A DNA stretch of 64,000 nucleotides from Kribbella flavida DSM 17836 (lineage in GTDB: Bacteria > Actinomycetota > Actinomycetes > Propionibacteriales > Kribbellaceae), in contig NC_013729.1 in the NCBI RefSeq assembly GCF_000024345.1, positions 7,378,001 to 7,442,000 on the forward strand, given 5' to 3'. The notes below the pieces were generated by a model, which worked only from the letters and a program-made list of their open reading frames with translations, did no database searches and had not been told where the DNA came from. The translations under genes were made by a program, and so were the position numbers. This document shows, piece after piece, positions 59,368 through 64,000 of the stretch. The stretch's first letter is position 1. Each line of letters opens with the position of its first letter.

Positions 59368-59586
59368 TGGTCCTCCTGGGGCAGTTCTCGGGATGGTCGG
59401 CGGGAGAACGCGGAGCGAGCGCGATGACGGCGTGCCGTGTGTTCACCGTCACGTCTGGTGCAACGCACGAACGCGCCCGGAGGTCACGCCTGGTTTCGGG
59501 TTTCCACCAAGAAAAACTGGGCTTTCCGGCACGCCATTTCGAACATTTGTTCCCTTGTTTCTGGCGTCTTTGCGAGAATGCGCTGC

Positions 59587-60243
59587 ATGCGACCGTCCGT
59601 GCAGCACGTCCACCAGCTCGTCAGCCAGATCCAGCCACTGGACACCCTGGAAGCGGAGCACCGCGACCGCACGGTCCGCTGGCTGGAGAGCACCGACGAC
59701 ATCTACCGTCGCGCCAAGCCGGCCACCCCGACGCCGCACCTGGTGGCGTACGTCGCCGTGCTCGACCCGGCCGACGGCAGCAGCCTGCTGGTCGAGCATC
59801 GCAATGCCGGGCTGTGGTTGCCGCCGGGTGGACACGTCGAGCCGGCGGAGGATCCGGCGGATGCTGCGGCGCGCGAGGTCGCGGAGGAGCTGGGGATCGC
59901 GGCCGCGTTCGTCGATCCCGGGCGGCGGCCTGCGTTCGTGACGGTGACCGAGACCGTCGGCATCGACAGCGGGCACACTGACGTCAGCCTGTGGTTCGTG
60001 GTGGCGGGCCGGCGCGGGATGGAGCTGACGACGGACGGAAGCGAGTTCGGCGGGGTGCGGTGGTGGTCGCCGGCGGAGGTCGCGGCGGCCGGGCAGCGGG
60101 TTTTCGACCCGCACTTGCGGCGGTTCCTGACCAAGGTTGCCGCCGGAACGCCTGTTCGAATGTCCGGCTCGGCGCAATTCACAGCGTTTCCTCAGGAACG
60201 ACACGCCGAAGTCGCCGGGCGGATCCGTAGGCTGGAACGGTGA
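59587..60243 (+). CDS. Nudix hydrolase
   Basis: 218 residues. The Nudix box is GGHVEPAEDPADAAAREVAEELG (G-x5-E-x7-RE-x-x-EE-x-G), in a fold preceded by a 45-residue helical arm. It hydrolyses nucleoside diphosphates linked to other groups, exact substrate unknown. The ATG at 59587 lies seven bases after GAGAAT, with an AT-rich promoter region (59500-59580) unlike the rest of the window. Its TGA overlaps the next gene's GTG. Confidence 0.88.
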   Translation: MRPSVQHVHQLVSQIQPLDTLEAEHRDRTVRWLESTDDIYRRAKPATPTPHLVAYVAVLDPADGSSLLVEHRNAGLWLPPGGHVEPAEDPADAAAREVAEELGIAAAFVDPGRRPAFVTVTETVGIDSGHTDVSLWFVVAGRRGMELTTDGSEFGGVRWWSPAEVAAAGQRVFDPHLRRFLTKVAAGTPVRMSGSAQFTAFPQERHAEVAGRIRRLER

Positions 60244-60791
60244 CCATCGAAGACGCCGGAACCAAGGCGCTGGCTGTTCCCGACCGGGAAGCGCCGCTGA
60301 CCGGGATCGCCACCGTCCAGACCGAGCACCTGATCGGAGACGTCGGTGACGCGTTGCGGCTGCTCGACGCGGTGGAGCGGGTCCGGGGCCACGCGCACCC
60401 GTTGATTCTCGGCCTGCAGGACGCGGTCGGCATGAAGATGCCGGCGGCCCTGGTGCTGAGCGCGATCTCGAACGGACGGGCCTCGGCGGCCGAGGTGGCC
60501 GAGCAGATCGGGACCAGCCCAGGTGAGGCGGAGCTGGCGATCGCCGAGCTGGTGGCGCTCGGACTGGTCCGGACGGAGCCGACGCTGGCCGTCACCGGGA
60601 TGGGCCAGGCCCGGCTGGCGCAGCTGGACGCGTTGACGGTGCGGGTGCTCGACGTGATCACCGGGATTCTCGGGCCGACCGACGCCGCCCACCTGGTGCG
60701 GCTGCTGCACACCGTTGCCGACGGCCTCGAAACCGCCACCGTCACCGCCGCGGTCAACCAGGTGGTGCCGCACCCCGTCCTGAACAACTGA
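60240..60791 (+). CDS. Winged-helix (MarR-like) protein coupled to Nudix
   Basis: 183 residues with a GTG that overlaps the Nudix stop (GTGA). The central region ALVLSAISNGRASAAEVAEQIGTSPGEAELAIAELVALGLVRTEPTLAVTGMGQARL reads as a winged helix of MarR type; the flanks are helical. Its target is unknown, perhaps its own operon. Confidence 0.72.
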   Translation: MTIEDAGTKALAVPDREAPLTGIATVQTEHLIGDVGDALRLLDAVERVRGHAHPLILGLQDAVGMKMPAALVLSAISNGRASAAEVAEQIGTSPGEAELAIAELVALGLVRTEPTLAVTGMGQARLAQLDALTVRVLDVITGILGPTDAAHLVRLLHTVADGLETATVTAAVNQVVPHPVLNN

Positions 60792-60876
60792 CCCGGCACC
60801 GGCCGCCGATGTCGAGAGCAGGCCGATCGCACCGACGTACCTGGTGAGAGAACAAGTCACCCGGTAGGAGGCAGCG

Positions 60877-61242
60877 ATGTTCAGGCAGACGAAGGCGTTC
60901 AGCGGGTTCTCGGTGGACGACATCCCGGCGGCGAAGGCGTTCTACGCCGAGACGCTCGGGCTGGAGGTGACCGAACAGAACGGCATGCTGACGCTCCAGA
61001 TCGCGAGCGGGCACGGGGTGCTGGTCTACCCGAAGCAGGACCACGTGCCCGCGGAGTACACGGTGCTCAACTTCCCGGTGGACGACATCACCGCGGCGGT
61101 CCGGGCGCTGGCCGAACGCGGCATCCGCTTCGAGCGGTACGGCGACGACCAGGACGAGCTGGGTATCGCCCGCAACGAGGGCCCACCGATCGCCTGGTTC
61201 AAGGACCCGGCGGGCAACGTGCTCTCGGTGATCGAGCAGTGA
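60877..61242 (+). CDS. VOC family protein
   Basis: 121 residues (TKAFSGFSVDDIPAAKAFYAETLGLEV, VLNFPVDDITAAVRALAERGIRFERY, IAWFKDPAGNVLSVIEQ), a complete single glyoxalase-like domain. AGGAGG ribosome site. Several of its relatives bind small ligands such as antibiotics. The stop is one base from the opposite gene's stop. Confidence 0.88.
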   Translation: MFRQTKAFSGFSVDDIPAAKAFYAETLGLEVTEQNGMLTLQIASGHGVLVYPKQDHVPAEYTVLNFPVDDITAAVRALAERGIRFERYGDDQDELGIARNEGPPIAWFKDPAGNVLSVIEQ

Positions 61243-61243
61243 G

Positions 61244-62092
61244 TCAGGCGGCGGGGATCGGGTCGTTGTACCTGCCGAGCCTGCCCTCGTAGCGCCGGCC
61301 GTCGCGGTGAGGCCAGGCGTAGGCGACGCAGCCGTGCAGGCCCAGGGTCTGCTGCTGCATCACCGGCGCCGGCTGACCCGGGCCGGGGCAGAGCTCGTGC
61401 GCCTCGCCGAGCCGGTGGCCGGTCTCGTGGTTGACCATGTACTGCCGGTACGCCGTGAGCGAGCCGCCGTAGTTCGGCACGCCATGCACCCAGCGGGCGA
61501 TGTTGAGCACGACCCGGTCGCCGATCCGGCAGCTGGTGTAGCGGTCGTAGCCGCCGCCGCAGATCAGGTCCCGGGTCGCGGGCGTGACGAACATCAGCGT
61601 GAAGTCGGGGCTCTGGCCCGGCCCGACCTGGCGGAAGCGCCACTTGCCGCCGGCCGTCCAGCCCTGCGGAGCGGCGTACGTGCTCCGGACGAAGTCAGCC
61701 AGGGCGGGGCGGTCGATGCCGGCGATGCCGTTCTCGATCGCGATCTCGAAGGTGAGCAGCTTGCCGCCGGTGCCGATCGTCGCGGCGTCCCCCGGCAGGA
61801 CCGTGTACGAGACCCCACCCGCCTGCGGGTAGCTGATCACCTCCCCGTCGGCGAGGGTGGACTGCGAGGCCTGGCCGCTGCCCGGGCTCGGCTCTGCCGC
61901 TGCGTCGTCCTGCCGTTCGGCCTCGCCGGCCGGTGCTCCCGGCTGGGCGGCGGACGGCCGCGCGGTGACGACGCCGACAGGCTCGCGGTCGGACAGGTCG
62001 TGCCGGGCGAACGGGCTGGCGGGCAGCTGGACCAGCCCGGCCACCACGACCGCCACCACCACGCCGAGACCGGCGACCCTCAGCTTGCGCAT
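61244..62092 (-). CDS. Secreted DUF3152 metallopeptidase-like protein
   Basis: 282 residues. Signal or anchor helix at 3-25 (RVAGLGVVVAVVVAGLVQLP), a disordered Ala/Pro/Glu linker, then the DUF3152 domain with the extended zinc motif HETGHRLGEAHELC (HExxHxxGxxH), as in metzincin-like peptidases. An actinobacterial family whose activity is, to my knowledge, untested. The ATG at 62092 has GAGGAG seven bases upstream; a GTG five codons earlier is the alternative. Confidence 0.85.
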   Translation of the reverse strand: MRKLRVAGLGVVVAVVVAGLVQLPASPFARHDLSDREPVGVVTARPSAAQPGAPAGEAERQDDAAAEPSPGSGQASQSTLADGEVISYPQAGGVSYTVLPGDAATIGTGGKLLTFEIAIENGIAGIDRPALADFVRSTYAAPQGWTAGGKWRFRQVGPGQSPDFTLMFVTPATRDLICGGGYDRYTSCRIGDRVVLNIARWVHGVPNYGGSLTAYRQYMVNHETGHRLGEAHELCPGPGQPAPVMQQQTLGLHGCVAYAWPHRDGRRYEGRLGRYNDPIPAA

Positions 62093-62285
62093 CCCACGAC
62101 TCCTCACCGCGCCCGGGGCCGAACGCGTTCACACCCTGTTCTTGTCTGCAGGCCAGTTCCCCCTTCTCGGTTCCGCTCCCGTGCCGGGCAGAAGTTGTGA
62201 TCCGGATCTGACGGGCCTGAGACGCCCTCGTGGGTTTCAGCCTCGGCAGCCTTGTCGCGGCGCCGGAGGTCGGCTTGGATCAGGT

Positions 62286-63173
62286 GTGACCGAGACGCCC
62301 TGGACCCCGCCACCGGCCCACACCGTCCCGACACCGGACGGCCGGCAGGTCGGCTACTGCCTGTACGGCGAACCCGGCGGCGTCCCGGTGATCTTCCACA
62401 GCGGCTCGCCGAGCACCCGGTGGAAGCGGCCGGACGTCGTTCGCGCGACCGAGCAGAGCGGGGTGCGGCTGCTGGTCGCCGACCGCCCCGGGTACGGCGA
62501 CTCGACGCGGCAGCCCGGCCGCACGGTGGCCGACGTGGTCGGGGACGTGCGGCTGCTCGCGGACGCGCAGGGCTGGGACCGGTTCGCGGTGGCCGGAGGT
62601 TCCGGCGGCGGTCCGCATGCGCTCGCCTGCGCTGCCCTGCTGCCGGACCGGGTGACCCGCTGTGCGGTGTCGGGCAGCATCGCTCCGCCGCTCGTCGACG
62701 GCCCGGCACCGGGTGAGGACGAGCCGGACCCGCGGCGCAATCTCACCTCCTGGCTGGCGGCCCGGGGCGAGCACCGGTTGCGGCCGGAGATCGAGGCGGC
62801 GGCGCGGCAGATCATGGCGCTGGTCGACGCCGGCGGCCCCGAGTTTCCGCCCGACCCGGAAGCGCCGGAGGTGGTTGCCCCGCCGGCCCGGGACAGCGCC
62901 GCCTCGATGGCCCGGCTGCGGGCGACCTTCGTCGACAGTCACGACGGGTGGGTGGACGACAATCTCGCGTTCGCCCGGGACTGGGGCTTCGCGCTCGACG
63001 CGATCGACGGGCCGGTGAGCCTGTGGTTCGGCTCGAAGGACCTGCGCAGCCGGCGGCAGGCGGACCACCTGGCCGCGGCGATTCCCGGGGCGACGCGGCA
63101 CGAGTACGCCGGCGGCCACGTGCAGAACGAGGCGGCGTACCGGCGGATGCTCGGCTGGCTCGTCAACGCCTGA
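62286..63173 (+). CDS. Alpha/beta hydrolase
   Basis: 295 residues. HSGSPSTRWK region, nucleophile Ser in AGGSGGGPHALACA, LVADRPGYGDS, and a late acid and His (SLWFGSKDLRSRRQADHL; EYAGGHVQNEAAYRRM). Unusually glycine-rich elbow GGSGGG. Substrate unknown. GTG start at 62286; an upstream extension in the same frame has poor amino-acid composition. Confidence 0.85.
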   Translation: MTETPWTPPPAHTVPTPDGRQVGYCLYGEPGGVPVIFHSGSPSTRWKRPDVVRATEQSGVRLLVADRPGYGDSTRQPGRTVADVVGDVRLLADAQGWDRFAVAGGSGGGPHALACAALLPDRVTRCAVSGSIAPPLVDGPAPGEDEPDPRRNLTSWLAARGEHRLRPEIEAAARQIMALVDAGGPEFPPDPEAPEVVAPPARDSAASMARLRATFVDSHDGWVDDNLAFARDWGFALDAIDGPVSLWFGSKDLRSRRQADHLAAAIPGATRHEYAGGHVQNEAAYRRMLGWLVNA

Positions 63174-63645
63174 TGCGCAGCCGCTGCGTCGGGTAGCTGC
63201 TGTCGACGAAGCCGAGCGAGCGGTAGAGCGGTTCGCCGTCCTGGGTGGCGTGCAGCTCGACCTGGCCGACGTCGGTCTCGTCGCGGAACCAGTCGAGCAG
63301 GGCGATCACGCACAGCCGGGCCAGTCCGCGGCGGCGGAAGGCCGGCTCGGTGCTGACGTTGTAGAGGCTGCCGCGGCTGAGCGTCAGGTCCTTGGGGCCC
63401 GGTGGGTGCGGGTGGCAGTGGCCGGCCGCTCCGGCGACCACTCCGGCCGTGGGGTCGTCGACGACGAACGCCGCGAAGGTCTCCGGCGCGGCCAGCTGGT
63501 CGGCGAAGTAGCGCAACGAGACCTCGCGCCACGGCGCGTCCTCGCCGCCGACCTCGAGACCCATCGCCGCCAGCATCAGGCTGCGCAGCCGGACCAGGGC
63601 CGCGGCGTCGTCCGGCTTGGCTCGGCGTACCTGCAGATCGGTCAC
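63163..63645 (-). CDS. GNAT family N-acetyltransferase
   Basis: 160 residues; STEPAFRRRGLARLCVIALLDWF holds the acetyl-CoA loop RRRGLAR, and QDGEPLYRSLGFVDSS the C-terminal signature. VTDLQVRRAKPDDAAALVRLRSLML starts the fold, hence the GTG at 63645. It overlaps the convergent hydrolase by 11 bp. Acceptor unknown. Confidence 0.85.
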   Translation of the reverse strand: MTDLQVRRAKPDDAAALVRLRSLMLAAMGLEVGGEDAPWREVSLRYFADQLAAPETFAAFVVDDPTAGVVAGAAGHCHPHPPGPKDLTLSRGSLYNVSTEPAFRRRGLARLCVIALLDWFRDETDVGQVELHATQDGEPLYRSLGFVDSSYPTQRLRIRR

Positions 63646-63746
63646 CGGGGAATTCTGCCGAACTTTCCGGCCACGGACTGAATCGAACCGGATGGACGCC
63701 ACCCGGGGAGGCGTCCACCCGCCCTGACCCCGGCACGAGTGGAGCC

Positions 63747-64000
63747 ATGTCCCCGAGCGCGACCAGAGCCCGCAGAGCGAGACCTCGCAGCCCCCGGCAA
63801 CGGACCGGCTTCGGCGCGCTCGCGATCGCCGTGCTCGGCACGCTGCTCCCCGGTACGGCGTACTTGGTGGCCGGGCGCCGACGGCTCGGCGCGGCGCTCA
63901 CCACCGTCGCGGTCCTGGGGTACGGCGCCACGGCGTACGTCGCGCTGGTCCGCCGCGACGACGCGATCGCCTGGGCCCTGGACCCGGACGTCCTGCTCGG
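63747..64000 (+). CDS. LytR-CpsA-Psr family protein (5' part only)
   Basis: 84 codons are visible before the window ends. A basic N-terminus (RARRARPRSPRQR) precedes membrane segments AIAVLGTLLPGTAYLVAGR and ALTTVAVLGYGATAYVALV, the layout of actinomycete LCP proteins that attach polymers to peptidoglycan. The catalytic domain is outside the window, so the family call is provisional. GGAG precedes the ATG. Confidence 0.6.
   Translation, partial: MSPSATRARRARPRSPRQRTGFGALAIAVLGTLLPGTAYLVAGRRRLGAALTTVAVLGYGATAYVALVRRDDAIAWALDPDVLL

Overview
The window is very GC-rich, codon-biased DNA from an actinomycete. The WhiB regulator, the EccA-like AAA+ ATPase, DUF1023 and DUF3152 proteins, an SCO6745-family protein, an actinobacterial HelD and many TANNNT-box leaderless starts all point that way. 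The gene mix looks most like Kribbella or a relative in the Propionibacteriales; that placement is inferred, not computed. It reads as ordinary chromosome with short, mostly one- to three-gene units. I see no rRNA, tRNA, CRISPR array, prophage or intact insertion sequence.

Layout. 0-12.6 kb: tail of an MprB-like sensor kinase and its HtrA/PepD-type protease, DinB-fold and pirin proteins, a rhamnose-mutarotase-like protein, a two-domain VOC protein, a lipoprotein class B penicillin-binding protein, an orphan EccA-like ATPase, a WhiB regulator and a large secreted M6 protease. 12.8-18.6 kb: an acetyltransferase, a DinB2-type DNA polymerase IV, then a sugar-acid locus (lactonase, sugar-binding lipoprotein, GntR regulator, FAH-family hydrolase). 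The lactonase is coupled to the remnant of a dehydratase gene that seems to have lost its interior. 18.6-30.4 kb: a DUF1023 hydrolase pair, a degenerate phosphatase, LysE and MFS exporters, a DEAD-box helicase, an amidohydrolase that has lost its normal stop, an ankyrin protein and a Ca2+/H+ antiporter. 30.5-46.4 kb: small exporters with their regulators (EamA with a leader peptide, ArgP/LysE, TetR/SDR), a PopR-like regulator divergent from clpP, a trans-sulfuration enzyme divergent from an Lrp regulator, and a luciferase-like oxidoreductase. 46.4-64 kb: an FMN reductase under a SoxR-type box, HelD, a His-rich Tat-exported PHP protein coupled to an unknown protein, an epoxide hydrolase, a two-component pair whose kinase is frameshifted, MocR with an FAD oxidase, Nudix, VOC, DUF3152, alpha/beta hydrolase and acetyltransferase genes, and the start of an LCP protein.

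The signals not explained by gene calls are: (1) a family of small inverted-repeat elements (41351-41412, 49430-49513, 58550-58585, and a 22-bp remnant at 25687-25708) at gene 3' ends, whose first G together with a flanking TA makes TAG stop codons; (2) the deleted dehydratase in the sugar-acid operon; (3) a leaderless 13-codon leader peptide plus terminator-like fold ahead of an EamA exporter; (4) several well-defined operators (SoxR, PopR, TetR, GntR, Lrp, MerR types); (5) a hairpin that buries the ribosome site and start codon of a VOC gene. Many tail-to-tail gene pairs end with zero or four bases between their stop codons.
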